Below are positions 38,805 through 51,912 of a DNA stretch of 64,000 nucleotides, in pieces. The position numbers and the translations under genes were made by a program. The stretch lies in assembly GCA_030549775.1 (NCBI GenBank), contig CM060173.1, positions 31,986,110-32,050,109 of the forward strand, given 5' to 3'. Each line of letters begins with the position of its first letter. Position 1 is the stretch's first letter. The notes beneath the pieces were generated by a model that saw only the letters and a list, made by a program, of their open reading frames with translations, had not been told where the DNA came from and did not search any database. Source of the stretch: Tamarix chinensis (Eukaryota; Streptophyta; Magnoliopsida; Caryophyllales; Tamaricaceae).

Positions 38805-40545
38805 GGCTTTTATTAACTTCTTTGTTTCTACATTATAGTAAATTTCTATTATGTTATTGTTTCTCTAGCAACTGAGGAAGATGAATTTGTTGGTTGCAGT
38901 GTAGGGTGGGATGGAGCTAGCCCCCTACTAAACGCTTTTAATAATGTCCATAGATAATATTTTACTTCTTTATATAATTGATAGTTAAGTATGTTGCTTT
39001 TATCCAAATGGAGTGTATTTAACTACATGCTCTTTCATTACAGGGAGGACCACACTGATATTTTTAAAGAGGTTTCAGGAGTTATTAATGTTTTAAGTTT
39101 CATAGGTTGCTTTTAGTAGTGATATTAACTTTAATAGATGAAAGTTTACTTCTTTATATGTTGTTGTGAGAAGGTTTTTAGTGTTGCAGATTTTATAAAA
39201 ATAAGTCTCTGAATTAATGATGTGGCTTCTTTGATCTTCTACACATTCTATTGTTAGTTGTTGTCTTGTTATTGTCTCAACTACATCTTCCCTTAACAAA
39301 TAAAGGAGCTCATGTTTAACTTGGAGTTAACAATGGGGTGATATTATCTTTCTTTTCTTTTCTTTTTATTGTTATATAAAACTTATATTAAGGTGTGTGA
39401 CTTGTTGGTCTGATGTTTGTGTAACAACATATATGGTGATGGTTAGGATATGTATTTCTCTTGGTATTATAACTATCCCATAGGACATCTTTTACCTTTG
39501 TGATTGTAAATTTCTTTCTTTCTAGTTAGTGTTTTTAGTTACTTACCTCAAGGCCAAGGCTTCAATCAAAGAGAGGTATCCACCTTCATCCATTGAAAAG
39601 AGGATCAAGTTTTCATTTTAGGTGTGTTATCAATGCTCTAGTTTTACTTTTTACACTTGTTTAGACTTCTATTGTATTTATTTGTTAGTAATTATCAGCA
39701 TATTTGATATTTATTGTGTATTTTATATCATGCAATGAGTGTATGATGAAATGTTGAATTTTATTGTTGGGTCCTCATGAATCATTAATACAAGGCCATA
39801 TCTCTCTTTTTTCTTCTTTTCTTTTGGTATCACTATTTATTTGAGTTTTTTTCTTACTCGTCATCATTTGCATTGATAATGTTTAGAAAATTATTTGTAA
39901 AGAGCTAAATTTGAGGATTAGTTCTCCTACATTAATTTTTTTTATTTCATTTTATAGGAATGTGAGTTGGAACATCACCTCACATGGCACAATCGCACAA
40001 GCTATTCCATCATGTTTGAAGTATTCTATGAGTTCAAGTATTGGAACTATTTAAGATCAACACATTGTGGTCTTTCACTTGTAAGGTTGTTTCTATAATG
40101 TATTTTGTGCTAATTTTGTTCCGAGGGATGAGAATAAAATGTTATTGATGTATGAAGGTAATGTAATAGATTTTGATGGTTACATTCAAGTATTTGGCCA
40201 CCTTCTATCATGGATACTCATTACTTAGATTGTAGATCCCATCCAATTAGACTTTTTCTAATGTAGATTATCTATATACCACTGTAATATATAATGGTTA
40301 TGAAATTGAATTGAAAGGCTATGCTCATAAGTTCTAGATTTTATAAGTCTATTGTTTCGTCATTAAGTTTTTATTATTATGGTATAGAGTGTCAAGTTTA
40401 AGTTGTAGAAAGTTATCAAACAAAGTGAAGTAAAAATCTAAATTTATGCTTATGAATGTTTGCATTCATGATTTACATTGTTTCAAAAATTGATAAGTAT
40501 ATGGAGTTAAAAATATCGTATATGAATAAGAATAGCCAATTATCA
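38805..40545 (+). other. Probable 3' untranslated region and flank of the hAT element
   Basis: No recognisable ORF. Splice-like signals occur (for example TTTTATAG before GAATGTGAGTTGG at 39959), and even-composition patches near 38870 and 39960 may be remains of 3' exons. Confidence 0.3.
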
Positions 40546-40554
40546 GTTCAATTT

Positions 40555-40870
40555 TGGTTTAGGTCGGTTTGGGTTCGGGTTAGAGTTCAAGTCAATTTGG
40601 GTTCTGGTTAGAGTTTAGGTCAGTTTGGGTTTGGGTTAGAGTTCAAGTTGGTTCGGGTTTATGGTGTGTCCAATTCGGGTTATTATTGATTTGGGCCACT
40701 TCGTTTCGCATCAATTCGGATTTAGGTCATTATCGAGTTAGCTAAATTTGGGTCGAGTCCGGATTGAAGTGGGTTGCTTTGGGATTTCGTGTTGTGAACA
40801 GGTTTTATTTTTCAAGTTTTAAGTTGGGTTATTCGGATTGGGTCGATTTTGTTAGATCAACTTTGCTAGG
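40555..40870. repeat. GGTTYGGGTT-rich tract, candidate hAT right subterminal region
   Basis: Repeats of GTTTGGGTTCGGGTTAGAGTTCAAGT with a unit of about 46 bp, downstream of the transposase remnant. A position just inside the right end would be usual for plant hAT elements. The exact terminus and 8-bp duplication are not identified. Confidence 0.4.
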
Positions 40871-41505
40871 TCTATTCCAGAGGCAGCACTTAAGTGTGAA
40901 AAATTTATGAGCTATCAATTCCTCTTTCTTTCTTTTTTTATTATGAGCACATTTCTTTGATGTCCAAAGATTTTTTTATATATTTATTGTTCCTAAGGGG
41001 TCAACTTGTTGCTTTGGGTGGGAAAGTTATATGAGATTGGGTTTTGTTATATATATGTGTGTGTGTGTGTGTGTGTAATACTATAATACTATTAGTAGCT
41101 TAGTTTCAGCATTTCTAGGTTGATTAAAAATCATTTTTAGGGGAGAATTGAATGTTTGGTGGGGAGTACTCCCTTGGCACATTAGTTTTGATTTTTAGTT
41201 TGGTTTTACAGTATGGGCATATAGCATTTCTCATTTTTGATTAGCAAGAGGGAAAACATAGTTGGGTAAAGATGATTAGGTGACAACTTGCAGGTTTTCT
41301 TATCATTTTCTATTCGCTCGAGTGAGTTGTGCTTCGAAAAGTGTACTTTTGGTAGCCGTAAAGAGAGATAAAATGATAGGGGTAGAAGGTCTTCAATGAA
41401 CGTGGGGTTTGTGATTAACGAGTCCTTGTGGGGGTTTCCTACCTTGGAGGCTTCATCTTTAAGTTAGCAGAGTCAGGATTTTATCTTAATTTTCTTGGTT
41501 GTAAG
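40871..41505 (+). other. Flank of LTR G, possible LINE-derived sequence
   Basis: No gene seen. A TATATATG(TG)n run is at about 41047-41076. The continuation on the other side of LTR G (51646-51912) ends like a plant LINE 3' tail, so this side may be the same disrupted LINE fragment. This is inference only. Confidence 0.25.
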
Positions 41506-42148
41506 TATAACATCCCGTTTGTAAAAATTCTAATTATAGACGGGTAATAATGATTAATTAGTTGTAATAATTATTTTAGGTTGTCTTATATTAAATATAT
41601 TATTTTTATGCATATTATTATGGTGTACTATATATATATAATTACGCTAAAATTTAAATAGTATTTGGGTTATTAGTTTTAACCATACATCTATTTTACC
41701 GAGGAGTCATAATTCTACTAACCAAGTGTTTTTTGGGGTTCAAGTATTCTAAATAGCACATCTATCATATCCTATTAAGATCATATCTTCTATCACCCCT
41801 TATACCCGACACTTTTCTATCATGCACACCCACTCTTCTCCATACCTCTACCTCACATGTTCCCTCAACTTTGTCTACTCATTTGTCACACACCATTAGC
41901 CATATAAGCATCCCTCTTCTCTTATTTTGGTGTTTGATGGAAACCAATAGCCCAACCATTTTCTTTCTCTTCTTCTTCTTCTTCTTCCCCAACCCCTGTC
42001 TCTAGTTCTCGTTCAAACCAGCACCACCCACCATCATCAACCATCACTACAACACCTCACCAATAACAAGCACCAAGCACCACCATTTTTCCCTGTAAAC
42101 CGCAACCCCCACCCCCCCATCAGTTCCCTCATCATCACCCATCCATCA

Positions 42149-43613
42149 AGAAAGACTGTATGGATACTTTAGAGGGGGTGAATAGAGTGTTTTGTAACAA
42201 TAGTGGCAAATTAAAATTTTGTGAGAAATAATTAGAAGCATGGTAAACAATAAATAAGCGACTTATAGTAGTTCAAAAAACTCTACAAAGTTTCTTTACA
42301 TCCACTACCAAAAGGTTTTGCCTTTTGGATTTGAATATCTCTTTATTTATAGTGTGTGTTTGATGATGATTACTCTTCTCCTAGTTTATGAGCCTACAAT
42401 CTCAATTATTCTCTAGGAGATGATTTATACTTTGCCTATCCTCTCTAGATTTATAAGACTACAATCTCAATGACCTCTCTTAGGAATTCTATACAACAAA
42501 CTACTCTTCACTTGTATTTGAGATGATGGTTTTGAATGTATACAATAAGAATCTTCACTAGATAGAATATGAAAGTGAGTAATCACTAATGAAGATTTTT
42601 ATCTAGCTAGAGAAATAATAATTTAAAGTGTATGAGCACTCTAGCTAAATATGAAGAAAAAATTGAGCACTAGAGAAGTTTGATTTAGATTTGAAAGTGT
42701 AAAATCAAAACTCTCTTTGATTCTTTGTAAAATGTGAAAATGATGATTTTAGAAGAGTTATTATAGCTTGATTGATGTTTATTAAAGTCCAACAACTATT
42801 ATTTATTATGCTAAAAGAAGAAAAAAATGGGCACCAGCCGTTGGGTGTAGAAAGTGCTATAGATCGAATTACAACAGGCGAAAAATCTCAGAAATATCCA
42901 GACCAGTCGATTAGTTTTAACAAACCATTCTATTGGTGAAAAAGTTTTTAGCACTACACACATTTACAAAAAAGACCATAACTTGAGCTAGAGAGCCCAA
43001 ACTTGTATGCCATCTTTTTTTCTGTAAAGTAGACATCATAAGCTTTGTAAAGAGATTTAATTCACATAAAAATAATGCATATATAAGTTATGGTGAATTT
43101 TAGAATTTAGATTATATACAAAACTACTTAAAATAAAATCAATTTCAAACAACATTTTGCACAAATACTTGGAAATATTTTTGATGCATGAAATTACTTT
43201 AAGATCTTTTAAAATTATTTATAAATGGGATTATAAATATCAACTCATTGAAAATTTTAAGTGCTTAATATGTAAATCATATGTACATACAACCTAAGAA
43301 TGTAACATACTCTTTGAAGCTTTAGTCTTAGTATCTTGAGCACACTTGCTTATCCCTTCATGGTTTGTGTATTACATATATAAAATTGAAGTACTTAAAG
43401 CTAGAGTATTATTTTTTTTTCTCCTTCTTGATCTTTGGCATATGCTTGGGATATGATTTGTAAACTTGATCTCTTTATCATTCCTTAACTTAGTTAAGTG
43501 TTGAATACCTCACTTTTTTCTATAATATACATGCACACTTAATAAGATAAGTCAAATTCATAAGTGAGTTTGTTATCATCAAAAGAAAGATTAATTGACC
43601 TATGAGGTCTACA
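42149..43613. mobile_element. 1.46 kb insertion in LTR G, probable solo LTR
   Basis: Flanked by the 5-bp repeat CATCA (42144-42148 and 43614-43618). It interrupts the C/T-rich leader of LTR G. From 42157 it reads TGTATGGATACTTTAGAGGG, and it ends TTATCATCAAAAG...GGTCTACA; TG...CA ends and an AGAGGGGGTGAATAG segment are common in plant LTRs. If the duplication is real, eight extra bases (AGAAAGAC) precede the TG, so the left boundary is uncertain. No coding sequence. Confidence 0.45.
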
Positions 43614-44425
43614 CATCACCACCTTAAACCATTTCCTTTTTACCCTCATCATGCTCTGTTTCAAATTTTGTTAAGGCACACAACTGTGCACCCCTCACAT
43701 GCCCTAGTTGTGCCTCTCTCTCACCGCACACATGTACCCTCATATAGCACATGTACTTATCTTCTCATTTTCTCCTCAAATTCCTATATGCCCAGTGTAC
43801 AACCCGTGTGCTTGTCTTCTCATTTCTCCTCACACACCTGTGTGCCCCGAGCACAATATGTGTGTGCTCAACCTTCTTTACCAATGCATGATTTGCATGC
43901 AAGATTGTGTACTTCAATCTTTTCCTTGGATAACCATGCTAGTCTCATGTGTTCTTCACCTAGCTTGCCCCTATATGAACTCCTGGCATTTTACTCCTTT
44001 CGTAGCATGAGTTCCTACCTTTTTCCTTGGTGAAGTGGTAACCTCACACTACTTTGTATGCTTGATTGTTGTAAATTAGTTGATGGTTTCAAATTTAATT
44101 ACTAATAAATTTGATTATTTTGATGTAAGGAGTTTGAAGAGGTTGAGTGGAGACTAGTTGGGTAAAACTTGCGTATTTATTTTTCTTGGATAAGAGATAA
44201 TCGTACCTTTATGCTAAAATGTGAAATCATATTGTGACACATAAAGGTCGTTATATTGCTTATGGTATGATTTACGCATGGGTTTTTTAAGGGACATATA
44301 TGCATGCGTTATATGCTGAAATTTTACAATAGATATGCAAGTGTTATGAAAAGGTGTGAATGTAAAAACATGATATTAAATAATTAGCTTGTGTTCGACT
44401 TATTGTTTAATATGAGATACATAAT

Positions 44426-44429
<4 letters not shown>

Positions 44430-44515
<86 letters not shown>
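44430..44515. repeat. (AT)n microsatellite
   Basis: About 43 uninterrupted AT units inside LTR G. Confidence 0.95.
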
Positions 44516-44518
<3 letters not shown>

Positions 44519-44810
44519 GGTTAACATCAAATTATATGTCAATACCATGTTAAATATTTTATAATTATCATTACATGTGTAGCTAGAGTTGATCTAAATA
44601 GCATGAAAGTATGCACGCATGATTAGGGTTTGAACATAATAATTACTATTCCCATGTTCTAGGATAGAGATGCCCCTTACGTGCACCATGATGACAATTG
44701 CCATCTTAAATGATGTATCACTCTATTAGTATGTATATATGTGTTGCATGGAAGATATAACACATTAAAAACACGTGATTAGGGTATGTACATGTAAGTT
44801 GCTATATGCC

Positions 44811-45530
44811 TGCATAATGAAAAATATAATCAATTCCTAAATCTTAGAAATTACATACATACTAAAATATGGTAAATTATTATCTTTTAACCTTTTCATG
44901 AAAAACTTTCAAATTATTCAGGTTTGGTGTGAAACTAGATAATAATTAGAAATAAAGGAAAATGGATTTACCATATGTGAATGATTGGTGAAATTTAGGT
45001 TTCAATGGCATTTTAATCATTTTCAACCAAATACACCTAATGTGAATGAGTGGACATAGGATGACCTTATACTCTTGATAGGTTAACCTTAGTATTGACT
45101 TTGGCTTTGGCATAGACTTTTAACCTTAGTATTTATTATAATAATTAGAAATAAAGGAAAAATAGATTTACCATATGTAATAATTAGAAATAAATATCTG
45201 CAAAATGGAAAATATATCTAATTGCTAAATCATATAAATTCCTACATAATAAAATATGGTAAATTATTATCTTTTAACCTTTTAATGGCAAACTTTCATA
45301 TTAATAAGGTTTGGTATGAAATTGGATAATAATGGTGAAACTTATATTTCAAGGGCATTTTAGTTATTTTCAACCTAATGCACCTAATGTGAATAATTAG
45401 ACATAGGATGACTTTATAAGTATGATAGGTTGTCCTTAGTCTTCACTTTGTCTTTGACATAAACCGATGAACTTAGGATTTATTCTAATAATTAGAAATA
45501 AAGGAAAAATGGTTAAGTATGAAAATAAAA
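44811..45530. repeat. Tandem duplication of about 390 bp in LTR G
   Basis: Segment 44811-45198 recurs from 45199. Both hold AAAATATGGTAAATTATTATC, TTTAACCTTTT and CACCTAATGTGAAT, with scattered differences. Confidence 0.8.
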
Positions 45531-47304
45531 ATTATTGTGTAACATGTGATATCTATGATCACCTTATAGAATATTAATACGTAAAGTGGAAGACCTCGAG
45601 TTTGAGAATGGTTGCACTCTAGGGACAAAGTAAGAGCCATCAGCTTATTTTTATTTGTTATTGTGCCATTATGCCCCCGCAATGCCTTAGTCTACTTAAA
45701 GGTGACCTATAAGCTCTATAGAGGGTATTGATACTTAAGGATTAGGTGTCTTAGGTTTGGAAGATATTGTACCACCTTGTGCATCAGTGTTATTAGAATG
45801 TTGTTATGCCTCTAGGTTAAATGGTTGAGGATACCATGATGCCTTATGTGTCTGTATGATCGGTTTACTTTTATGTCTCTAGGTTATTATTATATCCCCT
45901 TGAATAATTAAAAATGAAAGTAATTATTATGTAAGAATGTAAATGGATTGTTTGGGGTTGTTTGTTCAATAGTTGCCTTTGTGCAGCACCTGATTTTGGT
46001 ATATGGTTTGGTAATTGCCTTAGGACCCTACCTTTGGTTTTTAGAATTGATTTAGATTTGTTGATTTGGTAGTTGCCTCAGTGCCCTACCTTTGGTATTT
46101 AGAATTGAATTGATTGTGCTAATTTTGGCCATTTCATTAACATATGATTTCCTTGATATATCTATGTTATGTTACAACCTATGTGCCTCATGTGGCCTTG
46201 CATGTTAGTGATGTGTAATAGTTCAATCTGTACCGTAGTATTGATGGGTTCCATTCCATGGTTCCTACCTATTCAATGGGTAGTGTTTACCTTGTAGGAA
46301 TACTTTGAGGGTTTAGCTTGATGGCTTCTAGTAGGGATTATGAAATACCCCAAAACCCTAATTTCCGAAATTATGGCCAAATAAGGAATTAGTAGGAAAT
46401 TAAACATATAAATTTAATTACTTAAAATGTAGGGAATTAAATAAGGTAAATTAAGAGGGAATAATAAAGAATTTAATTGGAAGAAAATTTGGGTATTTTC
46501 CTAATTAGTATGGAGGTTAAGGAAATTTATCTAAAATAGTCTAACTAAGCAAAAAGGAAATTTATTTAATATTTTATAAATATTAATATTCTAAACAGCC
46601 CAAACATATTCTAAATAATTTATGCAAAATCCAAAACCCTAAATAAAACATTTTCTCTTTTCTTTTCCCTCATTTTCCTTTCTTCCTTTTCTTCCTTTTC
46701 TTTTTTTCCTCTTTCCCCGTCGGTTGGGCCTCTCCCCGCGGCCCAGCCCTTCTTTTCTTTCCCTTTCTCTTTCCCCTGCGGCCCAGCGTCGTTCGTTGGC
46801 CAACGCCTGAGTGCGACGTAGCATTTTGCCTTTCGACCCGCTGAAGCGCCGCGTCGCGATTAATGAGCCTTATAACCAATGCCATCCAACGACACGACGT
46901 TGCGTTTCGACCTTCTAAATAATGAAATGACGCGTCGAGATTAGGAACGTTATAACCATTGCCAACCGGCCGGTTTCTCCCCTTTCTTTTCTTCCCTGGA
47001 CCGCCGGTCCAACCTACCCCGCTGTCGTCTTCTTCCTCGCGCCCTTGACCACCGCGCCGCTGCAACGCCGACAACGTCACAGTCCGGCCGTCCTTCTCGT
47101 CCTTTTTCCCGTCCCTTTCTTTCCCGATTTGTCCCAGCCTACCGTCCTGCACCGCCCAGGCCCTGCCTCCTTTCCTTTCTCACCCAAATCGAGCCAAAAC
47201 TTGCTGACAGGGAATCTGCAGGCCTGCCCGATAGCCGCTGGACGGCGTACTGCCGTGACCTGGCGTGTCCTCTCCTCCTTCGTCATTTTCTCCCCCTAAT
47301 TGCC

Positions 47305-47312
47305 TATAAATA
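47305..47312 (+). promoter_or_regulatory. TATA box of LTR F
   Basis: TATAAATA followed by a C run and ATAACCTGTGC, as in copy E. Confidence 0.6.
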
Positions 47313-50258
47313 CCCCCCTTCGACAGCCATAACCTGTGCTGCAAAAATCACCCCGAAACTCTGCCTCTCTGTCGCCTGAAAATCAGACGAAGCTTCCGCC
47401 GCCGCCGGTGATCGCCGCCGCCACCGCTGGCCACTAAAAACACCCCTGCACCTTCCTCTACAAAACCAAACCATCGCCGCCCTCCACCCAGCCCTACACG
47501 TGCCGCCATAGCCGTGCGAAGTTCCCTGCTGAAAAACCCCTCTTCCAGTCACTCTCGCCCCTTACGCCGCCCGTAGCCGCCACCTCCGCCGTGGTCCACC
47601 CTCCTTCCACATCCCAAAGTAACCTGCAGGTCCTCCCCTACCTGCCCATACCCTCCTTACCCCCTGCTTCCCTCTCCATCGGTCTCCACCATTTTCCACC
47701 ACCTTCTCCCTCCTTCGGCCGCCGCGTCCACCACCGCGCGCCGCCACCCTTCTCACGCCACCACCCTCATTCCACTCCCCTCTCCCTACTGTTTCCTCCC
47801 CCACACTTAACTTCCCTTTTTCCTCCTCCCATCTAGCCACCTTCCCCATCTTTTCTCTCTTCTCCTCCTCCATCGCCGCCGTTGCCGCCGCCTCGCGCCG
47901 CCGCCGGACCACCACCGTCCTCAGGTGGTCTTCCACTCATCTGAACCCTAAAACCCTTTTCTTATGCCACCTATAGTAGTTTTTAATTAATATTAGTATT
48001 ATTACACTTATTATTATTATTTATTATTATTAGTATTATTATTATTATTACACTTATTATTATTATTGTTATTATTAGCTTATTAACTAATACCATTTCT
48101 GTTATTATCCTTAATGTTATCATACTATCACCCCTTCCAACCCTAACCCCTATTATACTTAACTTAGGGTTAGTATCATTATCTTCATTATTAACATTTC
48201 TAACACTAGTATTATTATGGCTTTTATTATTGTTATTACCATTATTAATTTCTGTATCCTAAAGGTGTTATTTTCTTACAAGCCATAATCTCTCCCAAAA
48301 CCCTAGCTTTCAACATACTTAACCATTAGTGTTGGTGTTATTATTTTTATTAATACTATCGCTAAGATTACTACCACTATTAGTGTTCTTACTATTTAAC
48401 CCAACCTTATGTGAAGTATTGTAACTATGTAATAGTGTTTTACCATACCTAATACCTTTAACATTAGTGTCATTTCTATTATTGATATTACCCATATGCT
48501 AATTCTATTAGGGTGACAAAATATGGGAGCCCTTATACTATTTATTCAAAATATGACTTTTATCATTACTACCTCTAGGAGTGTTAACTTGTTGATATTA
48601 CACCCATTGTATTAATATTTTAATGCTAACACCAACATAAGTATCACTATTAGTGGTTTACTAATACCATTATTATCACTATTTTACTATGTCTAGCAAA
48701 CACTAATATTATAAAGATGGAACTAACGGGTCTAATGATATAAGTGTAACAATGAGTTTTGAAACTAAAGATATATCAATGAGTAATACTTAGCATAATA
48801 AATTAGAGCAAAAACCCTAGTTTTGTATAACGCCCCTACTAGGGATAAGAACCCTAACCTTAAACTAGAATAAGGGTTAATAGTATTTATAAGGGAAACT
48901 AATACTTAGCTTTTTCCCCTTTTCATAGGTGACCCCGATCCAAGCCCTAAGGAACTAGAGGAGCGTGCTCCAAGCCCGGTGCCTACCTAGGTAAGGACGA
49001 AGCTATGGCCTTGTGCTATGTGTGATGTAATGTGTGGGTGAATGATGAGCATGCCATGTTGATGTGCATTATGCATGTGTTATGAATAACTTATTTTGTG
49101 TAGCGTAGTGTGGATCATGAGGTATGTTGTGTGTGCCTTATATTATACGTGTATGACATGTTCCATGTTTGATGTTGATGTTGATGATGTGACTTGTTAT
49201 GGCCCTCTAGGACATGCATGCTAGGGTGTGGTGTAGCATGAAATGATAATAAAAGAACAACGGGGAAGTGGGCGTTTGGGAAGTTGGCATGGGGGAACTA
49301 GACCTTGCGTGGGCATGATCCTTGCGTGTGAAAAGTTGATTTGGGTTGTAAGTAAGAGCTTGGGAGAGTCTTGGAATGATTGGAGACTTAGTATGAAGAA
49401 TAGTACGTAAGTGGTGCATAAGAGACCTTATTAGGGTTTTGTGTGTAAGTGGATGTTGGAGAGTCTGCATGGGGTGTTTAAATTGTGCATGGGAATGAAT
49501 CTTACATGAGGAAAGTTGAATTAGGAAGTGAATAAAATAATGTCAAAGTTATGGACCCATTGGAGACTTGGGTGCAAAATTTTACGTGGGTCGGTGTAAG
49601 AGTGTCTAAGGGTTCCAATTAGGATTTCGGGAGGAAATGAGCAATTTGAAGGGTACAAGGGTAAAAATGATCAAGGAGGGATGGAGGATGGGGTTGAGAG
49701 TGAGAACTCACTTATATAAAGGATGAGCGAGGGTTTCTAAATGAGAGAAGAGATTTTGGGGTGAAAGAGGGAGGTTACTTGGAGAGGAAGTAAAGTGCTA
49801 GGGTTTGGTGTGGCCAACTAGGGTTTGGCGGTCACATGCGGAGTTGGGGAAATACAGGGATATATATTTTGGGAATTGCTTAGTAGAGACGGGATGCGAG
49901 ACAAGGAACAGAGTAAAGTTAGGATGAGCAAGAAGGAGTTGGGCCATGTAGGCCCAAATTAGGGTTTTCCAAGGAGGAGCCCTAGAGGGCTAAGGACATG
50001 CGGGATCGATATCGTTGTGTTACGGTTAGCCCATATTCTCGGGAGAGTGTGCCCTTACTACGTTTCCTTATGTATAAGAGTAAGAGGGTTGGACATCGGG
50101 CGTGAGAAGGGGAGAACAGTCTCAAGATATGGGATGAGCCTCCTCGAACGGAAGAAGTAGAGAGTAGTAGATATGCATGTCAAGGGTGGAACCTTATTCA
50201 ATAAGACACGAATAAGATACTAATTACTTAAAGAGTAAGATTGTTGAGCCGGGCCGAG

Positions 50259-50600
50259 ACCGATCCACCGGCATAATAGTGGCCAGGTGTCGGGGTGCCC
50301 TGGAGACCGATCCACCGGCGTATAATAGTGGTTAGGTGTGTTCTGCCCTATAAGTGACCGATCTACTAGCTATAATAGTGGGGGATCCCGAGCTCAACGA
50401 AACAAACAGTGTGTTGTAAATGAATTATGGGGAAGATACTATATACTTACAGTGAAACACCACGAGAGTCGGGGCCAGATCGATCCACCGGCATAATAGT
50501 GGCCAGGAGCGTTGTGCCCTGGAGACCGATCCACCGGCATATAATAGTGGTTAGGTGCGTTCTACCCTATAAGTGTCCGATCCACCGGCTATAATAGTGG
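50259..50600 (+). repeat. 2x3 array of CCGATCCACCGG...ATAATAGTGG units, LTR F
   Basis: Units at about 50259, 50306 and 50357, then 50479, 50525 and 50576. Blocks are introduced by AGATACTA, as in copy E. Some units have single changes (CGATCTACTAGC, ATCGATCCACCGG). Confidence 0.9.
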
Positions 50601-50789
50601 GGTTTCCGCACTCTCATGGGTTAATAAAGTTTATAATGTGAAATGACTAATTACAAGGGTTATGAAAGAAGAGGTTTGAGTAGGCCATTGCTGACTTGCA
50701 CCATCTGTGTTATTCCATGTCTCCTGTGTGTTGGACCTTGTATATTATGTCGCACGTTGTGTTGGCCTTAGCTCGTCTGTTACCTTACT

Positions 50790-50806
50790 CAGTACGTAGC
50801 GTACTG
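50790..50806 (+). other. Short hairpin in LTR F (CAGTACG/CGTACTG)
   Basis: A 7-bp stem and 3-nt loop, identical to copy A. Confidence 0.6.
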
Positions 50807-51168
50807 ATCACCCGTTTCATGGGTGCTGCTCATTTCCACGAGCAGAGGACCTTTCTGACCTTGTGCAGGTAGGAGATCAAGTTTTCGATGCCTACGATAC
50901 CTACGAGGCATCGGGTGGGGCCGAGTGTTGAGCCTACCTTGGTTGGGGCCGAGAGCGAGCCGACCGGACTCTTTTACTATCCTCGTTTCCATTTATCTTG
51001 AGTTAGCCGTATTTGTATTATGTTCGTATTTTGGAGAGGAACTCTTAAGTTGTAATCTTAAACAATATTCTGTCTGTGGTCCACTCTTGTTTCTTGAATG
51101 ATTTATGATGGCTATGAACTTATGTTTTTTTTATGGTTCTTACTAACGATGGTTTGATTTAGCCTTAG

Positions 51169-51214
51169 CACTTAGTATCGGGACGGTAGGAGTGAACCGG
51201 TCCGGTACTAAGTG
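51169..51214 (+). other. Conserved 3'-terminal hairpin, LTR F
   Basis: CACTTAGTATCGG pairs with CCGGTACTAAGTG (one G-U). The stem can extend inward through GACGG and CCGGT. Confidence 0.75.
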
Positions 51215-51522
51215 TGGCGGTAATACCCCCAAGTTTACGTTTTAAATATTTCGCTTCTGCTAAACCTTTTGATTTAAATGAAATTTTTCGGTAGTAAATT
51301 TGGGGGTGTTACAGATTAAGAGTTAGGACTATCTAGTTTTCACCTCGGCATCTTTTGATCCGAATATTTCTAAGACTCTTATATTAATCTCCCTTTATCA
51401 TATTACAACTCATTTGCCTAATACTTTTATATTTATCAAGACAATATTAATCTATAATGAAATCGTTATTCAGTTCTTATGTTATAAATGTTAATTTAAG
51501 CAAAGTAACACTTTAGCCTTAG

Positions 51523-51566
51523 TACTTAGTATAAGAATGGTAGATGATGTAAACTTATACTAAGTG
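51523..51566 (+). other. Conserved 3'-terminal hairpin, LTR G
   Basis: TACTTAGTATAAG pairs with CTTATACTAAGTG, 12 Watson-Crick pairs plus a terminal U-G. The stem differs from copy F at paired positions. Confidence 0.75.
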
Positions 51567-51645
51567 TGACAATAACACCTATTATTTTTATAATTAACGC
51601 TTTCACAAAATAAAAATTTTAAGTAGCAAAATTGGGGGTGTTATA

Positions 51646-51912
51646 GTTTTTGGGTTGACAGAATTAAGCTAGTCTCAAGTGTCTTCATCGGGCTTGGGTT
51701 AAGGGATAAGACCCTACCCATGTGACATATGAGATGAGTTAGTGGCGTTCATTTTTTGCTTATGGGCTTTGTTTGGTAGCTGAGTGGAGTATGTTTGGTC
51801 TTTTGTAATACTAAGTCTTGTAATTTCTAGGAGGTGTGGGAACCAATTCGAAATGATATTTCGTAGCAAGCCCTTTTGCCTTAATAAAATTACCTATTTA
51901 TCTATAAAAAAA
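51646..51912 (+). mobile_element. Probable LINE 3' tail fragment
   Basis: Ends CTTAATAAAATTACCTATTTATCTATAAAAAAAA, the form of many plant LINE 3' ends, after a T/G-rich stretch with GGGCTTTGTTTGG. It has no RT domain; assignment rests on the tail alone. Confidence 0.35.

Larger units (their letters stand above)
46341..51313 (+). mobile_element. LTR copy F, solo LTR nested in LTR G
   Basis: Starts TGAAATACCCCAAAACCC and ends AAATTTGGGGGTGTTACA. It is flanked by a perfect 5-bp duplication GATTA (46336-46340 and 51314-51318). LTR G sequence continues on both sides. Modules: C/T-rich block 46650-47290, TATAAATA at 47305-47312, C/T-rich leader to 47940, ATT tracts 47990-48260, a CCGATCCACCGG array in 2x3 form (50259-50600), hairpins at 50790-50806 and 51169-51214. 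The leader contains the CGTGCGAAGTTCCC segment shared with copies A and E. Frames at 46639-47936 are artefacts of this composition. Confidence 0.9.
41506..51645 (+). mobile_element. LTR copy G, older long LTR interrupted by copy F
   Basis: Starts TATAACATCCCGTTTG and ends AAAATTGGGGGTGTTATA. Both ends carry TA where the family has TG/CA. C/T-rich leader sequence is at about 41935-42148 and 43619-44040, split by a 1.46 kb insertion. The GATGGGTTCCATTCCATGG segment near 46246 and the 3' hairpin at 51523-51566 identify the family. Copy F is inserted at 46341-51313 with a perfect duplication. Flanks GTAAG and GTTTT do not form a convincing target duplication, in keeping with greater age. Confidence 0.75.

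Noticed and set aside
43602..44033. 143-codon Ser/His/Pro-rich frame
   Set aside because: Lies in the C/T-rich leader of LTR G just after a nested insertion; internal repeats of TCTTCTCATTT explain the composition.
46639..47936. Frames up to 160 codons on both strands
   Set aside because: Same C/T-rich leader situation in LTR F; no recognisable domain.
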